64,000 nucleotides of DNA from Carnobacterium alterfunditum DSM 5972 (lineage in GTDB: Bacteria > Bacillota > Bacilli > Lactobacillales > Carnobacteriaceae): NCBI RefSeq assembly GCF_000744115.1, contig NZ_JQLG01000004.1:62001-126000 (forward strand). Reading direction: 5' to 3'. Positions 44,378 through 52,634 of this stretch are shown piece after piece. Under the pieces are notes generated by a model, which worked only from the letters and a program-made list of their open reading frames with translations, did not search any database and was not told the DNA's origin. A program made the position numbers and the translations under genes. Numbering within the stretch: position 1 is the first letter of the stretch; the number at the start of each line of letters is the position of its first letter.

Positions 44378-45208
44378 TTAGAAATCATCGTCGTCATCAT
44401 CATCGGGTCCGTCAACATTATTTGTGCCGTTTGCCGAAGATGCATTTGCAGTATTGTTGCGACTAAGTACGAATATTGCTGCAATCAATGTCCCTACAAT
44501 TGCATAAGTTACCATTGTAATGCCTATATCCTTGAAGACTACACTGATAAAGTAAGCTAGTAAGAAAAATACCATATAATCGCGACGTCCAATAACATAA
44601 ATGGTAGTAGCGATCCCGATAGCTGCTAATCCGCCACCAACAACTTCAAGGATGTGTAAGAATACGGTCCCTTCCAAAGTTGCGATAACATCCGCAATGA
44701 CTGGGGCTCCCCAATACAAAGCACCGAAAACTAATGGTACGAATAAGATGAAAGAAGCAATGACTGGATAAAAAACGATTGAACGAGCAATGGCACCGTG
44801 GTCCAATTTTTCGACCGCTCTATCTGTATATCTTCCAATAAATGTATTGATAAAGAAACGGAATTGGTAGAGATAAGATCCTAACAAACCGACTGGAACG
44901 GCGACCGCGATTGCAGCCTCAGGCGAAAGATCTCCCAACAAAGCTACTGACACAGCAACGGCTGCAGCAATCGATGGTTCAGAAGGCATTGTACCCCCTG
45001 GAGAAAATACCCCCATATAAATCAATTGGATCGCTGCAGTGATGATCATTGCACCTGCAACATCTCCCATTACGATACCAACTATTAAACCGGTCATTAA
45101 TGGAGAAAAACGTAGTGTTAACGTAGCCCCACCTAAAAATGACCTTGACATGATTGCAGCTACCCAAAGTGCGATAACGAGACTTTGCCATATTGATAAT
45201 GTTTCCAT
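44378..45208 (-). CDS. PTS mannose-family EIIC component
   Basis: The 276-residue EIIC has six or more membrane spans. It has the conserved QLIYMGVFSPGGTMPSEPSIAAAVAVSVALLG segment near residue 62, then GLLGSYLYQFRFFINTF. It ends in an unusual stretch of Asp (GPDDDDDDDF). AGGAGGTAATAAGAA precedes the ATG. Confidence 0.92.
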   Translation of the reverse strand: METLSIWQSLVIALWVAAIMSRSFLGGATLTLRFSPLMTGLIVGIVMGDVAGAMIITAAIQLIYMGVFSPGGTMPSEPSIAAAVAVSVALLGDLSPEAAIAVAVPVGLLGSYLYQFRFFINTFIGRYTDRAVEKLDHGAIARSIVFYPVIASFILFVPLVFGALYWGAPVIADVIATLEGTVFLHILEVVGGGLAAIGIATTIYVIGRRDYMVFFLLAYFISVVFKDIGITMVTYAIVGTLIAAIFVLSRNNTANASSANGTNNVDGPDDDDDDDF

Positions 45209-45222
45209 TTCTTATTACCTCC

Positions 45223-46323
45223 TTATTTATTGATAAAATTTTCTAAATCGATCAGTGTTGTTGTTAATCGTTCTTCATTTATTTGCAACGGCAACAGATG
45301 AACTTTTTGTTTGCTGTCGATCAATTGGACTATGTTTTTTAACGTACTTTCAGACATCGGATACACACCCATCTCTGTTAACGATTTGGGTAACTGCAGC
45401 GATTCATAAAATGGGATCAATTCATTGATCGTAGACCATTTTTTTTCTAATGCTAGTTGATAAAAGATACCATATGCTACCTTTTCACCGTGTAAGTATT
45501 CATGCACCTCTGGTAGATAAGCCGAGATCGCATCATGGATCGCATGGGCCGCCGTATTTCGCGCATATTTATCGCCCAAGCCGCCAACCAAACCAGCGAT
45601 GGCAAAAATGATCTCTGAAATATGAATAAATTCAGCTGAGATCGTTTTTGCTTCCATATCCATGATCGCTTTTTCAGCTTCTGCCAGCACTTTTTCTTTG
45701 CACATACGAGCAGCAAAACGTGCCATCTGTGGAAAAGGTTCGTCGTTAAACGCTTCTTGCTCTAAAATCAAGTCTGACTCATACCATTTTGCTAGCGTAT
45801 CAGCAATTCCAGCAATAAAGTAATTGACCGGTGAATCGATCACTAGTGCTGGATCGGTGATCAGGAAAGCGGCTTGTCGCTTGACATGCTCGGATTTCCC
45901 TTCTGCTAAACCATTGTCATGATACATGACCGAGAGCGGTGTCCATGGTGCACAATTGCTAGCCATTGTTGGAACGAGGCCGAATTGCGTATTAGTTAAA
46001 TGACTAGCATATAAAACTAAATCGGATAATTTACCTCCGCCGACTCCGATAACAAAATCGATTTTATTTTTTTCAATAATTTCTGTAATACGGTGACACT
46101 CGTTATAACTGCATTCTCCATTATATTGTTCATAGATCATTTTTTTGTCTAGCTGCATCACCTTAGTTAGGTAAGGTTTTGCTTTTTCCCAAGATATGCT
46201 GCCATGCACGATCAATATACGACTAGCATCATATTCTTGAAGTAGTTCTGGAATCAGGTCTATCGATCCCTCACTATAACAGTAAAACTGCGGCCCTCCC
46301 TTCACATTTAAATCGGTAAGCAT
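45223..46323 (-). CDS. Glycerol-dehydrogenase-like (GldA family) oxidoreductase
   Basis: A 366-residue member of the iron-containing/GldA-type alcohol dehydrogenase superfamily. It has the NAD-binding FVIGVGGGKLSDLVLYAS near residue 90 and PTMASNCAPWTPLSVMY near 118. A metal-site Asp in GIADTLAKWYES lies near 168, with His residues in NTAAHAIHDAI near 258 and EYLHGEKVAYGIF near 275. It sits between EIIC and the 2-hydroxyacid dehydrogenase, so it probably reduces or oxidises the imported polyol or keto sugar acid. Exact substrate unknown. Confidence 0.82.
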   Translation of the reverse strand: MLTDLNVKGGPQFYCYSEGSIDLIPELLQEYDASRILIVHGSISWEKAKPYLTKVMQLDKKMIYEQYNGECSYNECHRITEIIEKNKIDFVIGVGGGKLSDLVLYASHLTNTQFGLVPTMASNCAPWTPLSVMYHDNGLAEGKSEHVKRQAAFLITDPALVIDSPVNYFIAGIADTLAKWYESDLILEQEAFNDEPFPQMARFAARMCKEKVLAEAEKAIMDMEAKTISAEFIHISEIIFAIAGLVGGLGDKYARNTAAHAIHDAISAYLPEVHEYLHGEKVAYGIFYQLALEKKWSTINELIPFYESLQLPKSLTEMGVYPMSESTLKNIVQLIDSKQKVHLLPLQINEERLTTTLIDLENFINK

Positions 46324-46338
46324 TCACAAATCTCCTTC

Positions 46339-47340
46339 CTAATTCAAGTAAGAACTACTGCTCTGTACGGCTCTATTTGGAAGAAGACCTTGTGTGATCC
46401 GCTCACAATCGGCAGCACATTTATTTCCCATTTCTTCAAGACATTCCATCGTGTAAGCCGAAGTATGCGGAGTGATGATAACGCTGTCAAAATCAAGGTA
46501 AGAATGATCTGCACGACCGGGTTCAACTTCCAGTACATCGGTCGCAAATCCAGCAACTTTACCTATTTCTAATGCATGGATCAACGCGTCTTCTTCGATC
46601 AATGCTCCTCTAGCCGTATTAGATAAGTAGACATTATCTTTCATTTTAGTAAACTCTTCCGTAGAGAGCATATGGTAGTTATCGTCTGTTAGACTTGCAC
46701 ATATACAGATCACATCTGCTCTTTCTAAAAGCTCATCTAGTGCTACTTTTCTTGCACCAAATGCTTCAATTTCCACTTTTTCTTTATTGGGATCGTATGC
46801 CAGCACTTCGCAACGGAAACCATAATGAAGGATCTCAGCAACGCGGCTGCCAATATTTCCGATTCCGATAACACCTACTGTTTTCCCACCAAGAGCATGA
46901 CCGACAAATTGAGCTCGTTCTTCCCATTTGTCTTGCACGACGCTCTGATAAGCTAAGCTGGTTTTTCTCATGACATTCAATAAATTGGTCACATTGTTTT
47001 CGGCAACTGCATCCCGTTCGATCAAAGCCGGTACGATCGATACGATCGTGTTGTGTTGCTTAGCTGCCACTAGATCGACATTGTTAAAACCGATGCCATG
47101 TCTTGTGATCAATTTTAATTCATCTTTATGATCAAAGAACGTTTGTGTGAAAAAAGGTGTCACGCTGGCAATGATCATATTGAATCCTTTTAATTCTTCG
47201 GCTAACGTTTTTCCATCGATAGCACTATCAAAAGTAAATTTTTGCACCTCTCCTATTTGTTGCAAACGTTTTAAATGGTCTGGAAAAATTTTTCCAAAAC
47301 TACTTGAATTGACGATTGCGATTTTGTTGTGTCCACTCAT
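46339..47340 (-). CDS. D-isomer-specific 2-hydroxyacid dehydrogenase
   Basis: A 333-residue NAD-dependent enzyme. The NAD-binding motif GKTVGVIGIGNIGSRVAEIL is near residue 150. The catalytic Arg lies in NTARGALIEEDAL near 237, Glu in VLEVEPGRADHSYLDF near 265, and His in VIITPHTSAYTME near 288. In this setting a role as 2-keto-(6-phospho)gluconate reductase (GhrB/TkrA-like) would feed the next enzyme, 6-phosphogluconate dehydrogenase. That substrate is inferred from the gene set. Confidence 0.85.
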   Translation of the reverse strand: MSGHNKIAIVNSSSFGKIFPDHLKRLQQIGEVQKFTFDSAIDGKTLAEELKGFNMIIASVTPFFTQTFFDHKDELKLITRHGIGFNNVDLVAAKQHNTIVSIVPALIERDAVAENNVTNLLNVMRKTSLAYQSVVQDKWEERAQFVGHALGGKTVGVIGIGNIGSRVAEILHYGFRCEVLAYDPNKEKVEIEAFGARKVALDELLERADVICICASLTDDNYHMLSTEEFTKMKDNVYLSNTARGALIEEDALIHALEIGKVAGFATDVLEVEPGRADHSYLDFDSVIITPHTSAYTMECLEEMGNKCAADCERITQGLLPNRAVQSSSSYLN

Positions 47341-47342
47341 TT

Positions 47343-48248
47343 TTAGCGTTCCCCATTTCTCGTAACCTTATGACCGCCGAATTGATTGCGCATAGTTGCT
47401 ACAACTTTTGCCGAAAAGCTATCATCGATTTTCGATACGTTACGAGCGAATAATGAACTTGCAATAACCGGAACAGGGATATTTAAATCGAGCGCCTCAA
47501 CGACTGTCCATTTTCCTTCGCCACTGACATCTACGACACCTTTGATATCGTCCAATTTAGGATCACTCTTGAAACTTTCTTCGGTCAGTTCCATCAGCCA
47601 TGAGCGGATAACCGATCCATGATTCCAAACGGAAGCTACTTTTTCGAAATCGTAATCGTATCTACCAGCATTTAAGATATCGAATCCTTCACCAACAGCT
47701 TGCATCATGCCGTATTCGATGCCATTGTGAACCATTTTCAAGTAATGTCCGCTACCGGATTCTCCTGTATAAAGATAACCTTGATCACAAGCTAGTGCAG
47801 CAAAAACTGCTTCTGTTTCTTCGAAAACGTCAGCATCTCCGCCAACCATCAGACAAGCTCCAGTTTGAGCCCCTTCCATTCCACCTGATGTACCGCAATC
47901 TAGAAAACCGATTCCTTTTTCTTTAGCTAGTTCATAATTTTTCACACTATTCTTGAAATACGAATTTCCTCCGTCTATCAAAATGTCACCTGGGTGCAAT
48001 TGATTGCTAAGTGTTTCCACTAATGCATTGGTAATTTCTCCTGCAGGTGTACTTAAAAAGATGATTTTTTTTTCTTCTAAGCTTTCTAAAAATTCTTCTT
48101 GTGAGTTGGCAATTGCTAAATGACTTTCAGAAGCTTTTTGGCGTGCTGGGATCGAAACATCGTAACCCACAACAGCGATATTACTTTCTTGTAAATTCAA
48201 AGCTAAATTCAAACCCATTTTTCCTAAACCTATAATACCTACTTTCAA
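47343..48248 (-). CDS. gnd-like: 6-phosphogluconate dehydrogenase-like protein, short type (YqeC/GntZ-like)
   Basis: About 301 aa. It has the N-terminal NAD-binding motif KVGIIGLGKMGLNLALNL, DGGNSYFKNSV near residue 92, and FLDCGTSGGMEGAQTGACLMVGG near 115. The catalytic HYLKMVHNGIEYGMMQAVGEG is near 168. The short form lacks the C-terminal half of standard 6PGDH and is the NAD-preferring, decarboxylating type. I place the start at a TTG (48248) because GAGGAGG lies seven bases upstream and family proteins begin MKVGIIG. First gene of the PTS operon, divergent from the RpiR regulator. Confidence 0.88.
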   Translation of the reverse strand: MKVGIIGLGKMGLNLALNLQESNIAVVGYDVSIPARQKASESHLAIANSQEEFLESLEEKKIIFLSTPAGEITNALVETLSNQLHPGDILIDGGNSYFKNSVKNYELAKEKGIGFLDCGTSGGMEGAQTGACLMVGGDADVFEETEAVFAALACDQGYLYTGESGSGHYLKMVHNGIEYGMMQAVGEGFDILNAGRYDYDFEKVASVWNHGSVIRSWLMELTEESFKSDPKLDDIKGVVDVSGEGKWTVVEALDLNIPVPVIASSLFARNVSKIDDSFSAKVVATMRNQFGGHKVTRNGER

Positions 48249-48294
48249 GTCTTCTCCTCCTCTTTGCTCTTCTCTTTCATAACCCAATTATAAC

Positions 48295-48341
48295 AAATAT
48301 TTTTTATTTGTAAAGGGCTTTCATAAAAAATATTTTTTACT
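48295..48341. promoter_or_regulatory. Direct repeats in the divergent promoter region
   Basis: AAATATTTTTTATT (48295-48308) and AAATATTTTTTACT (48328-48341) are near-identical, 33 bp apart, in the 136-bp gap between the PTS operon and the RpiR gene. They are candidate binding sites for the RpiR regulator. A TATACT -10 box for the regulator lies at about 48353. Confidence 0.45.
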
Positions 48342-48384
48342 CAAAAAATGTAGTATACTATTATTAAAGAGGAGTTGAACTTAT

Positions 48385-49263
48385 ATGTCCTATAATTATT
48401 TAGAAAAATTACTACGACCTTATATGAAAGGTTTTAACGATACTGAGAACATCATCGCCGACCATTTCATTAAACTCGGCAATGAAGTAGTCAATAAAAC
48501 GCTTTCTAATTTAGCAGATGACACCGGACTTTCTGAAGCTACTATTTTCAAATTTGTTAAAAAAATCGGTTTTGACGGCTTCCCTAATTTCAAAATTTCG
48601 GTGGCTTCCAATTTTCGAACGATGGAAGAACGAAAAAACGAGTTAGCGGTCTTTTCTGACATCAGTAAAGAAGATTCTTCGTACACGATCGCCCAAAAGT
48701 TGGTTTATTCAAATAAACTCGCACTTGATAACTTAGGTGAATCACTTGATGAAAAGAAAATCAATCAAGCATTAGATTTAATGTATGATTCAAAAACCCT
48801 ACACTTTTTTGGCCAAGGGGCTTCCTCCGTGATCGCATTAGACAGCTACCACAAATTTTTGCGCACAGGGGTCTACTGCAATTACATTTCTGATTACCAT
48901 ATGCAACTGAGCTACGCTACAAAGCTTGGCCCAAATGATTGTGTCTTTTTATTTTCCCACTCTGGAGAGACGATCGAAACGATTGAAGTGGCGAAAATTT
49001 TGTGCGCCAATCATGTCAAAATTATTGTCTTGACCGGTAACCACTACACGGATTTAGTGAAACTTTCGACTGTCGCGTTTATTGTCGATTCAGAAGAATC
49101 CGTTTTCCAATCAGAGACACTCACCTCACGAATTCTTTATATGACGATCATTGATATTCTTTATGTGGCCTTGATGTATCATGATGAAGCCAAAAATAAA
49201 GAGTCACTAGAGAAGATCCGCAAAGCACTAGTTATTACCAAAAAAAGAAGGCCATTGCGATGA
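48385..49263 (+). CDS. RpiR-family regulator of the PTS sugar-acid locus
   Basis: The 292-residue protein has an N-terminal helix-turn-helix (NKTLSNLADDTGLSEATIFKFVKKIGFDGFPNFK) and a SIS domain with HFFGQGASSVIALDSYHKF near residue 135 and VFLFSHSGETIETIEVAK near 190. SIS domains bind phosphosugars, so the effector is probably the phosphorylated PTS product. The gene is divergent from the operon and overlaps the downstream phosphatase gene by four bases (ATGA). Confidence 0.88.
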   Translation: MSYNYLEKLLRPYMKGFNDTENIIADHFIKLGNEVVNKTLSNLADDTGLSEATIFKFVKKIGFDGFPNFKISVASNFRTMEERKNELAVFSDISKEDSSYTIAQKLVYSNKLALDNLGESLDEKKINQALDLMYDSKTLHFFGQGASSVIALDSYHKFLRTGVYCNYISDYHMQLSYATKLGPNDCVFLFSHSGETIETIEVAKILCANHVKIIVLTGNHYTDLVKLSTVAFIVDSEESVFQSETLTSRILYMTIIDILYVALMYHDEAKNKESLEKIRKALVITKKRRPLR

Positions 49264-50153
49264 CCATTAAAGCAATCGTATGCGATATGGACGGGACGCT
49301 GCTTACTTCTGATCATACTATAGCCCCTAAAACGTTCAGTAAATTGATGGAGCTGCAAACTAAAGGCGTCCAATTGATTCTGGCCAGCGGGCGTAGCTAT
49401 ATCCGCTTGTTGCCTGATGCTTTAAAATTGCAGATGGATAAAAATGCTGGCTTGATGATCGATGTCAACGGTACGTCTATCTATCACGTCGAAACCGCTA
49501 AACGCGACCGGATCGGGCTATTAGAAGGATCTTTCATTACTGAACTCAATCAGTTCTTCTCGCTCTTTACAGTGGAATTGCAATACAGTCAAGATGATAC
49601 GATCTTTACTTATTTACCCGATGAGATTTACACCATTAAACAAAATATCCGCGGGGAAATGCGTCTGCCAGATGATTACCCTTGGATGGGCGGGATGTAT
49701 GGCTGGTTATGCGACACTCGTGACGGTTACCCTAATCAACATATGATTCGCAGTTTGGCAAATACGCCAACTTCTTGCAATAAGATATCCGTCGTCCAAG
49801 AGCCTGCTTATATGTCCTTTGTTCGTGACACATTAAAAAATCATCCGATCTACGAGCAATATGAATACGTTTTCTCAGACGAACGTAAGATGGAGATCAC
49901 GAATAAAGCTATCACCAAAGGAAATGCTTTGGATCGCATTATGGCAAAACAAAACATCCAGCATGATGAAATGGTCGTGTTTGGCGATAGTGAAAACGAC
50001 ATCTCGATGTTCAAAAATAAAAAATATTCGGTTGCTATGGGGAATGCACTTGCCTCCGCAAAGCAACAAGCTAATTACACCACCGATAGTCATAACCATG
50101 AAGGGGTCTATCATATGTTGGTTCGTTTAGAAGATCAAGGACTCTTCGAATGA
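49260..50153 (+). CDS. Cof-type HAD phosphatase
   Basis: The 297-residue protein has the HAD motifs CDMDGTLLTSD near residue 8, LASGRSYIRL near 45, and VFGDSENDISMFKNKKYSVAMGNA near 240. Coupled translation with the RpiR regulator suggests it removes phosphate from an intermediate of the same pathway, protecting against phosphosugar build-up. Substrate unknown. Confidence 0.88.
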   Translation: MTIKAIVCDMDGTLLTSDHTIAPKTFSKLMELQTKGVQLILASGRSYIRLLPDALKLQMDKNAGLMIDVNGTSIYHVETAKRDRIGLLEGSFITELNQFFSLFTVELQYSQDDTIFTYLPDEIYTIKQNIRGEMRLPDDYPWMGGMYGWLCDTRDGYPNQHMIRSLANTPTSCNKISVVQEPAYMSFVRDTLKNHPIYEQYEYVFSDERKMEITNKAITKGNALDRIMAKQNIQHDEMVVFGDSENDISMFKNKKYSVAMGNALASAKQQANYTTDSHNHEGVYHMLVRLEDQGLFE

Positions 50154-50180
50154 GAAGATAAAAAGTGATACACTTATTTC

Positions 50181-50427
50181 TTAGTATTAGTGCAATAAAA
50201 TAAAATTCCTTCTGGAATGGACGGGTTTGCTTGTGGAGAGCCATGAGAGCGCCTGAAGCCTCTCGTCTTACAGGCTTTCAAGCCTCAAACAGAGCATAAT
50301 CGCTAAGGCTCTAACGCTCTGTAATTCGCATTGAATCTTTGACACGGCTACAAGCAACCCCTATTCCTCCAGAAATTTGGTGTCATCAATTTATCTAACA
50401 TAAGAATAAAAAGTTGTATAATTTTTG
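50181..50427 (+). repeat. Interspersed palindromic repeat, copy I (class I core)
   Basis: Full copy. Left arm TTCTGGAATGGACGGGTTTG at 50210, right arm CTACAAGCAACCCCTATTCC at 50349. The core stem ACAGAGC (50289-50295) pairs with GCTCTGT (50316-50322). It is in tandem with copy J, offset about 259 bp. Confidence 0.9.
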
Positions 50428-50661
50428 GTTCTACGTCAAATGGTGTGGATATTTAAAAATAAAATTTCTTCTGGAATGGATGGGTTTGCTTGTGGAAAGC
50501 CATGAGAGCGCCTGAAGCCTTTGGTGTTATAGGCTTTCAAGCCTCAAACAGAGCGTAATCGCTAGGCTCTAACGCTCTGTAATTCGCATTGAATCTTCGA
50601 CACGGCTACAAGCAACCCCTATTCCGACAGAAATTTGGTGTCATCAATACTATAAAATCGT
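50428..50661 (+). repeat. Interspersed palindromic repeat, copy J (class I core)
   Basis: Full copy with a perfect core stem ACAGAGCG (50548-50555) / CGCTCTGT (50573-50580). It begins with GGTTCTACGTCAAATGGTG, the same left end as copies D and E. It is immediately followed by a broken duplicate of the 40.3-kb gene end. Confidence 0.9.
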
Positions 50662-50669
50662 TATAAATA

Positions 50670-50765
50670 AATAACCTGATAACTGCCATTACTAAATAGG
50701 TAGTTATCAGGTTATTCTTTTTTTATAAGTATCACTCATCTAGCCATTGGCATTATAAATAGGAC
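50670..50765 (-). pseudogene. Broken duplicate of the 96-aa gene 3' end and its terminator
   Basis: The hairpin AATAACCTGATAACTGCC / GGTAGTTATCAGGTTATT (50670-50716) matches the terminator at 40240-40287. The next bases on the minus strand still spell YNANG-stop-MSDTY, against YKANGWTSDTY of the intact gene: Trp has become a stop and the real stop is lost. Homology fades beyond about 50765. Confidence 0.75.
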
Positions 50766-50925
50766 TATTACCGAAGAAAATGCGTTAAATTTCATTATGA
50801 AATGAAAAAACATCTAGCATGATGAAATACCTTAATAAATCAATTCCACATCCATAGATATGATTATTAAAATTTATAGATACTTCTTCCTGTTTGCGTA
50901 CTCTAATAAAGAGGAGGCGAAGATT

Positions 50926-51840
50926 ATGATAGTAGTCAAAAATCGAAATAAATCGAGTTACTTGTGTGCTATAGAAGCTTTGGATAAACGAATGGTACTG
51001 CCTGATGAAGAAGCTCTTCATTTATTGAATATGCAAAAAGGATTTAAAGGAGAGGTCTTATTTGATTCGCTGTTGGAAGAATTTTTAGACGTGGACGCAT
51101 TGATCCTGAATGACTTGATGTTCACAGAAAAAGGAAGTACGTTTCAAGTCGATTCATTGATTCTGACCGGAGAAAAAGTTTTATTGTTTGAGGTAAAAAA
51201 TTATGAAGGGAATTTTCAATTCAAAGCGCATCATCTCTTGACATCTTCCGGCAAAGAAATCGGTAACCCATTAAATCAATTGGATGATACTTCTATCAAG
51301 ATGCGGCAACTTTTGAGCAAATGGAATGTCAATCTGACGTTTGATCCTACACTCATTTTTGTGAATCCTGCTTTCACGCTGTACAATGCGCCAGCTGGCA
51401 GTCCAATCATTTTTCCTACACAAATCAAGGAACACTTTTCCCGAATGAATCGGAATGTCTTACCACTATCGAAAAGGCATCACCATTTTGCGGATAAAAT
51501 GATAGCAGAAAATCAGGAAGAAGCGGCTTTTCAACGGAAGTTACCGAGTTACACTTACGATCTACTCAAAAAGGGTCTATGGTGTATCGAATGTGACTCT
51601 CCCGATTTATCAAATACTCAACGGACTTGTTCTTGCAAAGCTTGCGGATCTAAAGCAACTATCGAAGATACGGTTTCGCGTCAAATAAAGGATTTCAAAC
51701 TACTGTTTCCTGATTCTAAAGTAACTACCGCTGCTATGTTTGACTGGTTAGGTTCCACTATTTCAATGGAAAGAATCAGGAAGATATTATTAAAAAATCA
51801 CAAAACTTGCGGAGCCACGTATGGTTCCTATTATGAATAA
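50926..51840 (+). CDS. NERD-domain protein with zinc-ribbon-like segment
   Basis: The 304-residue protein has a NERD (nuclease-related) domain at about residues 30-145: GFKGEVLFDSLLEEFL, DALILNDLMF, QVDSLILTGEKVLLFEVKNYEGNF. The Asp and the Glu-x-Lys are the nuclease-like core. A cysteine cluster (WCIECD...CSCKACGS near residue 220) suggests a zinc ribbon, and a helical C-terminal part follows. The ATG at 50926 is chosen because GAGGAGG lies eight bases upstream. NERD proteins are thought to act on DNA or be linked to restriction-type functions, but the role is unproven. Confidence 0.8.
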   Translation: MIVVKNRNKSSYLCAIEALDKRMVLPDEEALHLLNMQKGFKGEVLFDSLLEEFLDVDALILNDLMFTEKGSTFQVDSLILTGEKVLLFEVKNYEGNFQFKAHHLLTSSGKEIGNPLNQLDDTSIKMRQLLSKWNVNLTFDPTLIFVNPAFTLYNAPAGSPIIFPTQIKEHFSRMNRNVLPLSKRHHHFADKMIAENQEEAAFQRKLPSYTYDLLKKGLWCIECDSPDLSNTQRTCSCKACGSKATIEDTVSRQIKDFKLLFPDSKVTTAAMFDWLGSTISMERIRKILLKNHKTCGATYGSYYE

Positions 51841-51861
51841 AAAAAATCTTTTTAAGTTATA

Positions 51862-51885
51862 GATACTCGTCTGGTGACGAGTATC
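51862..51885 (+). other. Hairpin after the NERD gene
   Basis: GATACTCGTC pairs perfectly with GACGAGTATC over a four-base loop. No T run follows, so it may be a weak terminator. Confidence 0.5.
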
Positions 51886-51961
51886 ACCCGATCAATTCCT
51901 TTCTATTAACTTTTTTTATTATCATCGCTTAGATTCGGTCGATTCAATTGCGATTCAGCTT

Positions 51962-52580
51962 TGAGTTACCCGAACTGCGGCTAGTTGCTGCAACTCAAAT
52001 GAAAAGTGACTAATGAGTTACTCGAACTGAAGCTAGTTGCTGCAACTCAAATAAAAAACGACTAGTGAGTTACTCGAACTGAAGCTAGTTGCCGCAACTC
52101 AAATGAAAAGAGCCTTTGAGCTACTCGAACTGAAGCTAGTTACTGCTACTCAAATGAAAAGTGACTAATGAGTTGCACGAACTGAGGCTAGTTACCACTA
52201 CTCAAATGAAAAGCGACCAATGAGTTGCTCGAACTGAGGCTAGTTGCTGCAACTCAAATGAAAAGCGACCAATGAGTTACTCGAACTGAAGCTAGTTGCT
52301 GCTACTCAAATGAAAAGTGACTAATGAGTTGCACGAACTGAGGCTAGTTACTGCTACTCAAATGAAAAACGACTAGTGAGTTACTCGAACCACGGCTAGT
52401 TACCGCAACTCAAATGAAAAGCGACCAATGAGTTACTCGAACTGAGGCTAGTTACCACTACTCAAATGAAAAACGCCTAATGAATTACTCGAACTGAGGC
52501 TAGTTGCCTCTACTCAATCGGAAAGTGACTAATGAGTTACTCGAACTGAAGCTAGTTACTCTTTCCCAAATAAAATACGC
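51962..52580 (+). repeat. 52-bp tandem repeat array, locus 2 (about 12 units)
   Basis: Twelve head-to-tail units with a 52-bp period. The first part of each is close to GAGTTACTCGAACTGAAGCT, then AGTTGCTGCAACTCAAATGA, then AAAGTGACTAAT. Units differ at a few positions, and the last is incomplete. Many contain GAGTTGC and GCAACTC as inverted repeats. It lies between the convergent NERD and SGNH genes and is related to the array at 29201-29483 on the opposite strand. No reading frame is supported. Confidence 0.92.
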
Positions 52581-52584
52581 TAAG

Positions 52585-52623
52585 AAAAGAAAGAGAGCCT
52601 CAAGAATGAAGATTCTTGAGGCT
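52585..52623 (-). terminator. Terminator of the SGNH hydrolase gene
   Basis: A perfect 12-bp stem AGCCTCAAGAAT / ATTCTTGAGGCT with a four-base loop, followed on the minus strand by a CTCTTTCTTTTC tail. It lies 12 bp after the stop. Confidence 0.82.
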
Positions 52624-52634
52624 TTCTTAGTTTA

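Noticed and set aside
51962-52580. CRISPR array
   Set aside because: The period is 52 bp and similarity extends over the whole unit, with no unique spacers. No cas genes are nearby.
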